Positions 17,848-30,067 of a DNA stretch of 64,000 nucleotides are shown in pieces. Below the pieces are notes generated by a model. It was not told where the DNA came from, did no database searches, and worked only from the letters and a program-made list of their open reading frames with translations. Numbering within the stretch: position 1 is the first letter of the stretch; each line of letters begins with the position of its first letter. The position numbers were made by a program, and so were the translations under genes. The DNA comes from Sphingomonas sp. KR3-1 (GTDB taxonomy: Bacteria > Pseudomonadota > Alphaproteobacteria > Sphingomonadales > Sphingomonadaceae), in contig NZ_JBDZDQ010000003.1 of assembly GCF_040049295.1 (NCBI RefSeq), positions 248,001 through 312,000 of the forward strand, read 5' to 3'.

Positions 17848-18333
17848 TCAGTCGTCGCTATTCTGTTCCTCGGCGAGGTTCAGCGGGTGGGCCGGCTGGA
17901 TCGTCGAGACAGCATGCTTGTAGACCAGCTGGGCCATGCCCTCGCGCTGGAGCAGCATGCAGAACAGGTCGAAGGCCGCGATCTGGCCCTGGAGCATCAC
18001 GCCATTGACCAGGAACATCGTGACATTTTCCTGCTGGCGGCGTACCGCGTTGAGGAAAATCTCCTGCAAAACCGGGTTCTTGGACTGGAACTCTCCCACC
18101 GCTTCGAGGAGCGGGGCGAGGTCCACCGGGCCCGAGGGCATGATCGTGGAGATCGCGTGCTTGTAGATGAGCTGCGACTGGCCGTCGCGGCGGAGCAGCA
18201 CCGAAAAATTATCGAACCAGGTGACGATGCCCTGGAGCTTGACGCCCTTGACGAGGAACATCGTGACCGGCGTCTTCGACCGGCGCAGCGAGTTGAGGAA
18301 CAGATCCTGAAGCGAGGTCTGCTTTTCGGCCAT
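17848..18333 (-). CDS. hfq: RNA chaperone Hfq, tandem-duplicated (two Sm domains)
   Basis: 161 aa, twice the usual bacterial Hfq core. Domain 1 (about 7-70): [39 protein letters not shown]. Domain 2 (about 89-150): [39 protein letters not shown]. Both keep the proximal-site Gln (Q9, Q90) and YKH (57-59, 138-140) and two rim arginines. Both have Phe where E. coli has Tyr25, and domain 2 has Met where E. coli has Lys31, so the distal poly(A) face may differ between halves. The linker (71-88) is short and acidic. Three chains could form a pseudo-hexamer (inference). Double Hfq has, to my recollection, been noted in sphingomonads. Just upstream of hflX. Confidence 0.96.
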   Translation of the reverse strand: MAEKQTSLQDLFLNSLRRSKTPVTMFLVKGVKLQGIVTWFDNFSVLLRRDGQSQLIYKHAISTIMPSGPVDLAPLLEAVGEFQSKNPVLQEIFLNAVRRQQENVTMFLVNGVMLQGQIAAFDLFCMLLQREGMAQLVYKHAVSTIQPAHPLNLAEEQNSDD

Positions 18334-18609
18334 CGTTCGTGACTCTCTTTGTTGGCGGGAGTTTCCCCGCTTTGGCGCCGTTCTCTGGCGTCGGATGCGC
18401 GCGCCCGTCCGGCACGGCGCGCGCTGCTTTTAAGCGTTGGGCGGCGAATCGTCCAGCGGCGGTTTCCAACAATCGCGGCGCGGCGACTCGGCCAAGCCCG
18501 ACGCGGATGCGGCGGAAAGTCACGAAAGCCGGTACAGTCATAGGCGCGCGCCGTTCCTGTATTCGCGCAACTTGCTTGCGCGGGGGTGGCCCTACATTTC
18601 CTACCGGGT

Positions 18610-18671
18610 CAAAGAGCGGCCGGTGTCGGCCGGCCGCGAGAGTCCAGCAGGTGAAATCCTACATTGCAAGC
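18610..18671 (+). repeat. Two-copy intergenic element, copy 1
   Basis: Begins CAAAGAGCGGCCGGT (18610-18624), identical to the start of copy 2 at 26219, and ends TCCTACATTG (18657-18666) plus CAAGC. The middle forms a GGCCG/CGGCC hairpin. The two copies share boundary motifs, spacing (32 and 35 nt between motifs) and a hairpin with different sequence. A second TTTCCTACC motif lies just upstream in this copy. Confidence 0.6.
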
Positions 18672-18698
18672 TGCGGGCGGATGGCGTGGCTCTTTCCC

Positions 18699-18803
18699 GT
18701 CACCCGGCCTTGTGCCGGGGTCCACCAGGAGGGCGAGTCACAGGCAAGAGGCTCAAAGCGAGAACGGGACGCTTGGTGGACCCCGGCACAAGGCCGGGGT
18801 GAC
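18699..18803. repeat. Large palindromic REP-like element
   Basis: Inverted arms GTCACCCGGCCTTGTGCCGG... (18699-18727) and its complement (18774-18803) around a 46-bp centre. The arms have the form 'cgtcac-ccggc..tgtgccggggtccacca'. It is one of several GC-rich palindromes in this window that lie only in intergenic gaps. It is 34 bp past the ntrX stop and could end that transcript. Confidence 0.75.
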
Positions 18804-18837
18804 GATGGAGGGTATTCGCTGTGGCGACGACCTTCCC

Positions 18838-20213
<1,376 letters not shown>

Positions 20214-20217
<4 letters not shown>

Positions 20218-22508
20218 GACTTGGAACTTCCAGTACGGGTAAGCACGGCGGGCCGTGGCTCGTCGCCATGCTCGCCGGAGGGGTCGCTCGCCATTTCTGC
20301 GAGCTGTTCGGTATCGAAGCACACCGTCACCAGCGTGCCGCCGCCAGGGCGGTCGGAGAAGGCGATGGTGCCGAAATGCTCCTCGACGATCTTCTTCACG
20401 ATCGCCAGGCCAAGGCCGGTGCCGCGGCTGCGCGTCGTCATGTAGGGCTCGACGATGCGGTCGCGCTCGACTGGCAGGCCGATGCCGTTGTCGGCGAGCG
20501 TCAGGATGATGCGGCCTTCCGTCTCGGGGTCGATCGTCATGACGATATGGCCCTGCGGCAGCGCCTCCCCTTCCCCACGCGCTTCAATCGCCTCGACGGC
20601 ATTCTTCACAATATTCGTGAAGGCCTGGCCGATCTGGCGGCGATCGCAGATCAGGCCGGGTGCGGGATCGGCCGCGTCCATCTCGAAGCGGATCGTCGGG
20701 TGCGCGACTTCGTGGAGGAACATCGCCTGGCGCGCAATGTCGAGCAGCGATTCCTGGCGGAACATCGGCTTGGGCATGCGCGCGAAGGAGGAGAATTCGT
20801 CGACCATGCGGCGCAGATCGCCGACCTGGCGGACGATCGTGTCGGTCAGCTGGGCGAAGATGCCGTCCTCGGGCTCGATCTTCTTGCCGTAGCGGCGCTT
20901 GAGGCGCTCGGCGGCGAGCTGGATCGGGGTCAGCGGGTTCTTGATCTCGTGCGCGATGCGGCGCGCGACATCGGACCAGGCGGCGCGGCGCTGGTCGTTC
21001 AGCTGCTGGGTGATGTCGTCGAAGGTGAGCACCTGGCCCGCCTCGTCGCTGGTGACCTTCACGGCGAGCGTGCGGGCATCGGCGCCGGTGCCGAGCTGGA
21101 TCACCGACTCGCGGTCGCCGGTGTCGAGCAGGTCGTTGAGGTCCGGGGCGAGCGCGTGGAGCGGGCGGCCGACCAGTTCCTCGCCCCCCTGGTGGAGCAG
21201 CTCGATCGCAGATTCGTTGATCAGGCGGACATTGCGCTGGGCATCGATCGAAATGACCCCGGCGGAGACGCCCGACATCACCGCCTCGATCAGCACGCGA
21301 CGGCTTTCGAGCTGGGCGTTGGCGGTGCGCAGCGCGCCGGTCTGCTGCTCGAGCCGCTCGGTCATGCCGTTGAAGGCGCCGCTGAGCGTGCTGATCTCGT
21401 CGCCGGTCGGCGGGATGTCGACGCGCGCGGTGAGATCGCCGCCGGCGACGCGCCGCGCCGCGGTGACGAGCTGCTCGACCGGCCGGACGAGCCGGTCCGC
21501 CACGGCAAGCGCGATCCAGGTGGCGATGCTGACGATCAGCAGCGCGACGCCGAAGAGGACGGCATTGAGCTGAAGCTGGAGCGAGCGCGCGCGCGCCTGG
21601 AGCGCATCGAACTCCGCCGAGATCCGATCGGACTCGTGATATTGGCGGTTGAGGAAGTCGACATTGTGCGGCGTGGCGACATAGAGGAACAGGTTGCTCG
21701 AGCGATCGACCGGCGTGACGACCCAAAGCATCTGCGTGTCGTAATTGGTGTAGCTTTCCTCATCGCGCAGCAGGTTGATCACCTGCCCCGACACACGCGC
21801 CGCGAAAAGCTCGGTCTTGGGCGCGTCATAGGAATAGAGCGCGGTGACGTTCTTCTCATTCTCCACGCGGAAAAGGACGAACTGGAAGAGATTGCGGTTG
21901 TAGGTCTGGCGCAGGAGATAGTCCTGCACCGCGGGCGAGCGCAGCGGCAGCGTGGGGAATTTGGCGGCGATGTCGCCCGCCATGGCGCTTGCCTCGCCGG
22001 TCCAGCGCTCGATGACGACGCGCTGGCCTTGCTCGCCAAAGGACTGGGTGGCGTTGAACACGCTGCGCGCGCGCTCCGAGCCCCAGAGCTGGACGCCCGA
22101 CTGGAACATCACCGAGGCGGCGATGACGGTCAGCACGATCGGAATGCTCGCCATCAGCGTGAACACCGCGACGAGGCGGACATGGAGGCGCCCGCCGCCG
22201 GCCAGCGCGGACTTGGCGGCACGGTGGATGGCGATGCGGCGGCCGATCAGCACGATCAGCGCGACATAGGGCAGCAGATTGGCGAGCAGCAGCGTAGCCG
22301 CGACGCCGGGGTTGAACACCTGATGCGCGAAGTTGCGGACGAACAGGAAGGTGGCGGCCGGTGTAGCGATGGCGAGTGCCACCACCACGATCTCCAGCGC
22401 CCGGATAGCCGAAAGCCGCCGCTTGCGCGGCGTCGCCTCGATCATCGGCTGGGCGGTGACGGCATCCATCTTGGCCAAGCTAGATCGAGATTGTGGCAAA
22501 AAGAACAC
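20214..22508 (-). CDS. ntrY: Nitrogen/redox sensor histidine kinase NtrY
   Basis: 764 aa, membrane-bound kinase. There are several N-terminal TM helices (about residues 38-60, 70-90, 110-135) and a fourth near 310-330 (VALLIVSIATWIALAV), enclosing a periplasmic domain. HAMP (LVRPVEQLVTAARRVAGGDL), PAS (RVLIEAVMSGVSAGVISIDA), HisKA with the phospho-His in HEIKNPLTPIQLAAERLKRR and HATPase (NIVKNAVEAIE, TRSRGTGLGLAIVKKIVEEH) follow in order. The start is uncertain: ATG 22508 or 22469; neither has a strong ribosome-binding site. It overlaps ntrX by 4 nt and follows ntrC by 21 nt. Confidence 0.94.
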
Positions 22509-22529
22509 ATAATCGCGCTCAGCCTGTCG

Positions 22530-23968
<1,439 letters not shown>

Positions 23969-23972
<4 letters not shown>

Positions 23973-25072
23973 GCCCGGGCTCGGGGGAGAAGGATGCGGA
24001 ATACAGTCATTTCGGGGGCGCGCTCGCGGGCATATTGGATGATCCCGCCCTGATCGCGGACCAGCTTCTCGACGAGCGGGAGGCCGAGCCCCTTCCCCTC
24101 CGGCTTGCCGGAGACGAAGGGCTCGAAGAGGTGCTCGGCGATGTCCTCGGGCGCACCGGGGCCATTGTCCAGCACGCAGATCTCGATCGGCAGCGGCTGG
24201 CGCGGCCGGCCGGCGCCGGTGCTGACCGACATGCCGTGGCGATAGGCGGTGGTCAGCACGATCCGCGGCTGGGCGAGCCCGGCGAGCGCTTCGGCGGCGT
24301 TCTTGAGGAGGTTCATCATGACTTGCTGGAAGGCATCGGGATCGATCAGCACCGGCGGCAGCGAGGGATCGAAGCGCTCCTCGATCACCATGCCGCGGGC
24401 AAACCCGGCGAGCGCCAGGCGGCGGGCGTGATCGAGCAGCGGATAGACGTTGGTCGGCTCGAGCTTGAGCGGCCGCGTGTCGGTGAAATCCTGCATCCGG
24501 TCGATCAGCGCGGCGATGCGGTCGACCTCGGTGGTGATCAGCCCGGTGAGCTCGCGGTCCTCGCCCGAGCTGGCGAGCAGCTGGGCGGCGCCGCGGATGC
24601 CCGACAGCGGGTTCTTGATCTCATGCGCGAGCATCGCCGCGGCCCCCACCGCGGCGCGGGCGCCGGCGGTACGGTCCGCGCCCTGGGCGACGCGGCGCGA
24701 CTGCGGGGCGTGGTGGAGCGTGACGATCCGCCAGCCGGGATGATCGGCGACCGCGGTCTCGACGAAGTCCACCCGGATGCGCGCGCCGCGGATCGCCTCG
24801 ATCTCGATGTCGAAGGCGGCGAAGCCATGCCCGTCGCGGCGCTCGACATAGCCGTCTGGCGGGCTCAGCACCGTGTCATAGGGCTGGCCGACCATCGTGG
24901 TCTCGGCGTGGTTGAGCAGCGCCTCGCACGCGGCATTGGCATGGGCGATGCGGCCGTCGGGATCGATGACGAGCACCGCCACCGGCAGCGCGGCGAACAT
25001 CTCGGCGAATTTGGGGCCTGTGGCGGGCGGCGTGGGCCGCAGCCGCCTCAGGCCGCCGCGCGGGAACGCCAC
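23969..25072 (-). CDS. ntrB: Nitrogen sensor histidine kinase NtrB (GlnL)
   Basis: 367 aa, soluble kinase/phosphatase of NtrC controlled by PII. A PAS domain comes first ([20 protein letters not shown]), then the phospho-His motif [18 protein letters not shown] and the HATPase motifs [19 protein letters not shown] and [13 protein letters not shown]. The first usable start is GTG 25072 inside dusB; ATG 25000 is an alternative that would trim the PAS N-terminus. Neither has a clear Shine-Dalgarno. The overlap with dusB and with ntrC places it inside the classic dusB-ntrBC-ntrYX operon. Confidence 0.94.
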
Positions 25073-26046
25073 GGTGCGTAGAATTCGTCGAGCATCGCCA
25101 GCACGGTCTTGGCGTCGGGCACCTGATTGACCTTGTTGCGGAACTCGGCCGAGCCATGGATGCCCTTGGTGTACCAGCCGAGATGCTTGCGCATCATGTT
25201 GACGCCGGTCATCTCGCCATAATGTTCGAGACTATCGATGTAATGCTCTAGGATTACACGATATTGTTCGTCGATGCTTGGATCGGCGCGCTCGCCCTTG
25301 CCGGTCAGCGCGTCCATCACCTGGCGCAGCACCCAGGGCTTGCCATAGGCACCGCGGCCGATCATCACCCCGTCCGCGCCCGACTGGCGCAGCGCCTCGC
25401 GGGCATCCTCGACCGTGCAGATGTCGCCATTGGCGATCACCGGGATCTTCACTGCGTCCTTCACCTTGCGGATGAACGACCAGTCGGCCGAGCCGCGGTA
25501 CATCTGGTTGCGGGTGCGGCCGTGGACCGTCACCAGCTGGCAGCCCAGATCCTCGGCGATATGGGCGAGCTCGGGAGCGTTGAGGCTGTCGAGGTCCCAG
25601 CCCATGCGCATCTTGAGCGTGACCGGCACCTTCACCGCCTTGACGCAGGCATCGACGATCGCCGCGGCGTGCTTGAGGTCGCGCATCAGCGCCGAGCCGG
25701 CATCGCCATTGGTGACCTTGCGGACCGGGCAGCCCATGTTGATGTCGATGATCGCGGCGCCGCGATCCTCGTTGAGCTTGGCGGCCTCGGCCATCTCGGG
25801 CGGCGAGCAGCCGACGAGCTGCATCGACACGGGCTCCTCGATCGGATCCCAGGCGGCCTTCTGGATCGACTGGCGGGTATCCCGAATGGCAGCCGCGCTG
25901 GCGATCATCTCGGTGACGTTGAGCCCCGAGCCATAGCGGCGCACCGCGCGGCGGAACGGCAGGTCGGTGACGCCGGTCATCGGCGCGAGGATCACCGGCG
26001 CTTCGACCGTGACCGGGCCGATCTGGATGGGGGCGAGTTCGCTCAT
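25048..26046 (-). CDS. dusB: tRNA-dihydrouridine synthase DusB (NifR3 family)
   Basis: 332-aa FMN/NADPH flavoenzyme that reduces tRNA uridines. The start is ATG 26046 ([20 protein letters not shown]) with CAGG upstream. Motifs are [13 protein letters not shown] (FMN), the catalytic-Cys loop [45 protein letters not shown] and [14 protein letters not shown]. This is the alphaproteobacterial nifR3 position at the head of the ntr operon. The inverted repeat TAGGC/GCCTA (26063-26078) sits 17 nt upstream of the start. Confidence 0.96.
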   Translation of the reverse strand: MSELAPIQIGPVTVEAPVILAPMTGVTDLPFRRAVRRYGSGLNVTEMIASAAAIRDTRQSIQKAAWDPIEEPVSMQLVGCSPPEMAEAAKLNEDRGAAIIDINMGCPVRKVTNGDAGSALMRDLKHAAAIVDACVKAVKVPVTLKMRMGWDLDSLNAPELAHIAEDLGCQLVTVHGRTRNQMYRGSADWSFIRKVKDAVKIPVIANGDICTVEDAREALRQSGADGVMIGRGAYGKPWVLRQVMDALTGKGERADPSIDEQYRVILEHYIDSLEHYGEMTGVNMMRKHLGWYTKGIHGSAEFRNKVNQVPDAKTVLAMLDEFYAPWRSRAAA

Positions 26047-26218
26047 GATGCTGCCTGAAAAATAGGCAGTGGCGCCTACAGGTGCAAGCGGCGATTGGCA
26101 AGCGAACATCCGGACGCTCCGGACGCCTATGTCGGCCGCGGAAGTTGGCGCCTGCTGCCGCGGCGATGCCGTTGCGCGCGCAGGGGAATTGCGTGCCGCG
26201 ATTGGTGGATGGACCGTG

Positions 26219-26283
26219 CAAAGAGCGGCCGGTCTGGACCGGCAGTTGCTCGAGGCTGCCGGAGGATTTCCTACATTGGAAGC
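26219..26283 (+). repeat. Two-copy intergenic element, copy 2
   Basis: Starts CAAAGAGCGGCCGGT (26219-26233), continues through a perfect hairpin GCCGGTC/GACCGGC and ends TCCTACATTGGAAGC (26269-26283). Same layout as 18610-18671, with different but still paired hairpin bases. It lies in the 253-bp gap between dusB and the TonB-C-like gene; no gene is supported in that gap. Confidence 0.6.
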
Positions 26284-26299
26284 GGAATGGTGTCGGGGC

Positions 26300-27067
26300 C
26301 TATTGCCTGGCGGTTGCCTGGCCCCAGGCGTAGCGCTGGACCCAGTGGCGCGAGACCCATTTGCGATCCGCCTCCCGTTCGGGCTGGAAGCGTGCGCGTC
26401 GGCGCAGGATTGCGCAGGCCATGCGATCCCATTTGCGCGAGCCGCTGGATTTGGTGACCCGGCAGAGGCGCGTCGCGCCTCTGCGATCGACAGTGAGCGT
26501 CACCTCCATGTCGCCGGCGCCGCCGAGCATCCCGGGCGGATAGTCGGCCGCCGTGATCCAGCTATCGGGCGCGCCGCGCGGCTGAGGGCCCGACAAGGTT
26601 TCCGTAAAGCAATTGCACAGCGCCGGGTCTTTCCCCTCCCAGGGATCCCGATCGCGGACCGGCCACAGGATCTTCGGCATCTTCCAGTCGACGACATAGT
26701 TCCAGCGATCCGGGGCAGGCGCGCGGTCCCGGCCCAGTGCAGGGGTGAAGCGCAGCCGCCGCGTCAGGAGGCCGCAGCTGTGCCGATCGAGAAGCTGCAC
26801 GCCACTCGAAGCCAGCACGGTGCAGTCCGAAACACGGCCGTCGAGGTCGATCGACAGGAGCAGGCCAACCCGGCCCTCCTGCTCGGCGCGCAGCGCGGCG
26901 CGAGGATAGTCGTCCTCGCCCAGCCAGAAGGCAGGATCGACCAAGGGCTTCGCACGGGACGCGAGTGCCGGCGCCAGCGGCACGTCCGGCGCGCCCGCCC
27001 CGGTCATCTGGGCAAGGGCGGGCGGCGCCAAGGCCAGGGCCAGCAGCATCACTAGCAGACGGATCAT
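26300..27067 (-). CDS. Exported protein with two TonB C-terminal-like domains
   Basis: 255 aa from ATG 27067 ([20 protein letters not shown]), a clear signal peptide, with GGGGAAG upstream. Two repeats have the TonB-C/energy-transducer look: [20 protein letters not shown]...[20 protein letters not shown] (about residues 53-110) and [18 protein letters not shown]...[20 protein letters not shown] (about 175-230). Each has a pair of cysteines. There is no proline-rich linker and no membrane anchor after cleavage, so it is not a conventional TonB. It probably binds partners in the periplasm; the role is unknown. Confidence 0.82.
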   Translation of the reverse strand: MIRLLVMLLALALAPPALAQMTGAGAPDVPLAPALASRAKPLVDPAFWLGEDDYPRAALRAEQEGRVGLLLSIDLDGRVSDCTVLASSGVQLLDRHSCGLLTRRLRFTPALGRDRAPAPDRWNYVVDWKMPKILWPVRDRDPWEGKDPALCNCFTETLSGPQPRGAPDSWITAADYPPGMLGGAGDMEVTLTVDRRGATRLCRVTKSSGSRKWDRMACAILRRRARFQPEREADRKWVSRHWVQRYAWGQATARQ

Positions 27068-27135
27068 GACCTGCTTCCCCAAGGCGCATGACGGGAGGCT
27101 ATCACCGCGTTTCGTGATCGGCTAGGCGGCGGGCG

Positions 27136-28269
27136 ATGAAGACCGTCGCCATCATCGTCGCCGCGGGCAGCGGCACCCGGGCCGGGGGGAGCGTGCCCAA
27201 GCAGTTCGCGCCGCTCGCCGGCAAGCCGATGCTGAAGCACAGTGTCGACGCCATGACGTCGCATCCGGGCATCGACGCGGTGCTGGTGGTGATCGGCGCC
27301 GGCCAGGAGGACGCGCTGTGCGCCGCGCTGGGCAATGTGGACGTCGTAGTTGGCGGTGCGACCCGGCGCGAGAGCGTGGCGAACGGGCTGGCGGCGATTG
27401 GCGGTGCGGACCGGGTGCTGATCCACGATGCGGCCCGCCCCTTCCTGCCGCAGGCGGTGATCGACCGGCTGCTGGCGGCGCTGGAGACGCAGGAAGGCGC
27501 GATCCCCGGGCTGCCGGTAGCGGACACGCTCGTCTCGGCGTCCGGAGTGTCCGTGTCGCGCGAGGGGCTGGTGCGGGTGCAGACGCCCCAAGCCTTCCGC
27601 TATGAAGCCATAAAGGCGGCGCATGCAGCCTGGCCGGCGGACCGGGAAGCGACCGACGATGCGCAGATGCTGCGCGCGCTCGGACACGACGTGGCAGTGG
27701 TGGAAGGCGATGCGATGCTCGACAAAGTGACACACCCGGCCGACTTCGCCGCTGCCGAGGCGCGGTTCGGGGCGCAGATGCGGGTGCGCACGGCGACGGG
27801 CTATGACGTCCACCGCTTCGCCGAGCGCGAGGAATTGTGGCTCGGCGGCGTGCTGGTGCCGCACAGCCAGGGGCTTTCGGGGCATAGCGACGCCGATGTC
27901 GCGCTGCACGCGATCACCGACGCGCTGCTCGGCACGATCGGCGCCGGCGATATCGGCATGCACTTCCCGCCGAGCGACCCGCAATGGCGCGGGGCGGCTT
28001 CGGCGAAGTTCCTCGAGCATGCCGCGTCGCTGGTGGCGGCCCAAGGCGGCGTGATCGACTTCATCGACCTGACGATCATCTGCGAGGCACCCAAGATCGG
28101 GCCGCACCGCGAGGCGATCCGCGCGAGCATCGCGGGGATACTGGGGCTGCCGGTCGATTGCGTGAGCGTGAAGGCGACGACTACGGAGCGGCTGGGTTTC
28201 ACCGGGCGCGGTGAGGGTATGGCGGCACAGGCGGTGGCGACGGTGCGGGTGCCGGGCGGCAATCCCTAG
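27136..28269 (+). CDS. ispDF: Bifunctional MEP-pathway enzyme IspDF
   Basis: 377 aa. The N-terminal IspD domain (about 1-217: IVAAGSGTRAGGSVPKQF, HDAARPF, ATDDAQML) makes CDP-ME from MEP and CTP. The C-terminal IspF domain (about 218-377: GYDVHRF, GHSDADVALHAITDALLGTI, GDIGMHFPPSD, KATTTERLGFTGRGEG) makes the cyclic diphosphate ME-cPP. The zinc ligands (DVH and the later His) and substrate loops are intact. The fusion is common in alphaproteobacteria, and its nearness to dusB-ntrBC is also typical. It skips IspE, the intermediate step. Confidence 0.97.
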   Translation: MKTVAIIVAAGSGTRAGGSVPKQFAPLAGKPMLKHSVDAMTSHPGIDAVLVVIGAGQEDALCAALGNVDVVVGGATRRESVANGLAAIGGADRVLIHDAARPFLPQAVIDRLLAALETQEGAIPGLPVADTLVSASGVSVSREGLVRVQTPQAFRYEAIKAAHAAWPADREATDDAQMLRALGHDVAVVEGDAMLDKVTHPADFAAAEARFGAQMRVRTATGYDVHRFAEREELWLGGVLVPHSQGLSGHSDADVALHAITDALLGTIGAGDIGMHFPPSDPQWRGAASAKFLEHAASLVAAQGGVIDFIDLTIICEAPKIGPHREAIRASIAGILGLPVDCVSVKATTTERLGFTGRGEGMAAQAVATVRVPGGNP

Positions 28270-28276
28270 CCGGTCA

Positions 28277-28786
28277 TCAGCGCGCCTTCGAGCCGAACAG
28301 CATTGCCAGACGCGCCATAAGCAAACGCCGGAACAGCTTCAGCGGAAAGGACCGGTACGCCGGGGCATCCCCCGGAAGCGGCAGATCCGATCGGCGCCGC
28401 GCAACGTTGGTGCGCATTTCGATCGGCGGCAAGGGATCGGGGAAGCGCAGCCGATAGGCGGACGTCCAATGGCCCGGAGCGAATTTCAGATACATCCCCG
28501 TGTTGCAGCACGAAGCGACGAAGCGCTGCGTCGGCGCCTCTTCCCTGAGCTTGTACCCGACGAGCAGTTCGGCGCCGTCGACGCACGCAAACCGGTCGTC
28601 GCGATAGGTGAGATAGGGCGTGCCACCATCGGGATCGAGCACGGGGCCTGCGCCGGGCAACGCCTCAATCTGGCGACCGCCCGCCTGGCAATCGCCGCAA
28701 TAGCAGACCGCGCTCAATATCGGCGATCCGACGCCGTCGCAGCGGACACGGCCGCAGGCGCATCGGGCGGTTCGGCGTGCTGTCAT
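28277..28786 (-). CDS. GFA-like zinc-binding protein
   Basis: 169 aa with the Cys pattern of the GFA (glutathione-dependent formaldehyde-activating-like) fold: ARCACGRVRC at the N-terminus, CYCGDCQAGG at about 28-37, and a CC pair in VASCCNTGMYLKF (about 92). The Mss4-like beta fold is likely; few members have a proven reaction. The C-terminal 40 residues are basic and helical (FPLKLFRRLLMARLAMLFGS), perhaps membrane-associated. Its stop faces that of ispDF, 7 nt away. Confidence 0.83.
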   Translation of the reverse strand: MTARRTARCACGRVRCDGVGSPILSAVCYCGDCQAGGRQIEALPGAGPVLDPDGGTPYLTYRDDRFACVDGAELLVGYKLREEAPTQRFVASCCNTGMYLKFAPGHWTSAYRLRFPDPLPPIEMRTNVARRRSDLPLPGDAPAYRSFPLKLFRRLLMARLAMLFGSKAR

Positions 28787-28939
28787 CGATCGGGCCTTTC
28801 GCGATTCCGCCGGGGTCCGACGGCCTGCGTCGCTGCGTCATAGCGCGGTTGCGGATCAGCTGGAACCCAACGCCTGACTTCCCTTCCGCGAATGAACTGA
28901 CTCGCGTCGGCAACAATAGGGTGGCAAAGGCGCCGCCTT

Positions 28940-29482
28940 ATGGACACGATTCTTCCGCCCGAACTGGTCGCGGCCGCGCGCAAGGTGCTTGAAGCCAATC
29001 GCGCCGCGGGCCGCCGCGTCGCCGTTGCCGAGAGCTGCACCGGTGGCCTGGTCTCGGCTGCGCTCACCGAGATCCCCGGCTCGTCCGACGTCTTCGACGC
29101 GGGCTTCGTCACCTATTCGAACGAAGCCAAGCACGACGTGCTCAAGGTGGGCAGCGACGTGCTGGAGACCTTCGGCTCGGTGTCGATCGCGGTTGCCTGG
29201 AGCATGGCGCGCGGCGCGCTGGAGCGGACCCATGCCGATGTCGCGGTGGCGATCACCGGCATCGCCGGCCCCGATGGCGGCACCGAGAAGAAGCCGGTGG
29301 GCACGGTGGTGTTCGCCCAGGCGGTGCGCGGCGCCGATCCCGATCACATCGTCGCGGACGCGCGCCACTTCGAGAATAATGGCCGCGCCGGCATCCGGCT
29401 TCAGGCGGCGTTGTGCGCGCTCGAGCTGCTGATGCCGGGCGCCGTCGGCCCCGATGCCGAGCCGGTCTCCGAATCGCCGTAG
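28940..29482 (+). CDS. CinA-family nicotinamide-nucleotide amidase (PncC type)
   Basis: 180 aa, the stand-alone C-terminal domain of CinA. Deamidates NMN to nicotinate mononucleotide in the pyridine nucleotide cycle. Signature VAESCTGGLVSAALTEIPGS (about 28-47), then VTYSNEAKHDVLKV and VAITGIAGPDGGTEKKPVGT. There is no N-terminal molybdopterin-binding-like CinA domain. Its last 82 nt overlap, on the opposite strand, the 3' end of the Coq10-like gene. Confidence 0.92.
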   Translation: MDTILPPELVAAARKVLEANRAAGRRVAVAESCTGGLVSAALTEIPGSSDVFDAGFVTYSNEAKHDVLKVGSDVLETFGSVSIAVAWSMARGALERTHADVAVAITGIAGPDGGTEKKPVGTVVFAQAVRGADPDHIVADARHFENNGRAGIRLQAALCALELLMPGAVGPDAEPVSESP

Positions 29483-29904
29483 AGCCGCGCGGCGCGTTCC
29501 TCGAACGCGTTGATCATCTTGCGCAGCGCCCGGTCGAACATCTGGCCGGCGAGCATCTCGAACACGCGGTTCTTGAACGCGAAATCGACCGAGAAATCGA
29601 CGAGGCAACCGCCCCGTCCGTCGGCGCGGAAGCCCCAGTCGTTGCGCAGATGCTTGAGCGGGCCCTCGAGATAGTCGATGTGCAGGCTGCCCGGGCGCGC
29701 CTTCTCGACCTTCGAGGTGAAGGTCTCGCGCAGCCCCTTGAACCCGACGATCATGTCCGCGACCATCTGGGTGTCGCTGTTCGAGCGCACCCGGATCGCG
29801 CTGACCCAGGGCAGGAACTCGGGATAGCGGGCGACGTCCGCCACCAGGTCGAACATCTGCTCCGGCGTGTAGGGAAGCGAGCGGGTTTCGGAATGCTTGG
29901 GCAT
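29401..29904 (-). CDS. START-like Coq10/RatA family protein
   Basis: 167 aa, SRPBCC fold with the family signature (RSLPYTPEQMFDLVADVARY, EFLPWVSAIRV, VDFSVDFAFKNRVFEMLAG). Coq10 proteins bind ubiquinone and help deliver it to respiratory complexes; E. coli RatA was described as a ribosome-acting toxin, but in alphaproteobacteria the ubiquinone role is more likely. The C-terminal 20 residues (Ser/Ala-rich) come from the region overlapping the cinA-like gene. It lies after lipA on the same strand, separated by a palindromic repeat. Confidence 0.9.
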   Translation of the reverse strand: MPKHSETRSLPYTPEQMFDLVADVARYPEFLPWVSAIRVRSNSDTQMVADMIVGFKGLRETFTSKVEKARPGSLHIDYLEGPLKHLRNDWGFRADGRGGCLVDFSVDFAFKNRVFEMLAGQMFDRALRKMINAFEERAARLYGDSETGSASGPTAPGISSSSAHNAA

Positions 29905-29916
29905 CGTTTCTTCTAA

Positions 29917-30064
29917 TACCTCCCCGAGCTCGTCTCGGGGAGGGGGACCATCGCGATAGCGATGGTGGAGGGGCGGCGGTGGAATTCCGCCGTCTGCGAC
30001 AGCGGCCCCTCCACCACCGACCTGCGGTCGGCGGTCCCCCTCCCCCAGGCAAGCTGGGGGAGGA
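29917..30064. repeat. Complex palindromic element between lipA and coq10
   Basis: Nested inverted repeats: TACCTCCCCGAG...CTCGGGGAGG, CCATCGCGATAGCGATGG, GGCGGTGGAATTCCGCC, then CCCCTCCACCACCGACC and GGTCGGCGG, and CCCCCTCCCCCAGG with CTGGGGGAGG. It fills almost the whole gap between the two genes, so read-through transcripts would carry a large structured spacer. Confidence 0.75.
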
Positions 30065-30067
30065 ATT

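Larger units (their letters stand above)
18334..18837. other. 504-bp intergenic region between hfq and ntrX
   Basis: No gene is supported here; the open frames are low-complexity or antisense shadows. The part next to hfq (18334-18540) presumably carries the hfq promoter. The middle holds one copy of a two-copy element (18610-18671), and the part next to ntrX holds a large palindromic repeat (18699-18803). A small RNA is possible but not demonstrated. Confidence 0.6.

Noticed and set aside
18699..18803. An insertion sequence with terminal inverted repeats
   Set aside because: The arms are separated by only about 46 bp with no open frame or target duplication; it is a REP-like palindrome.
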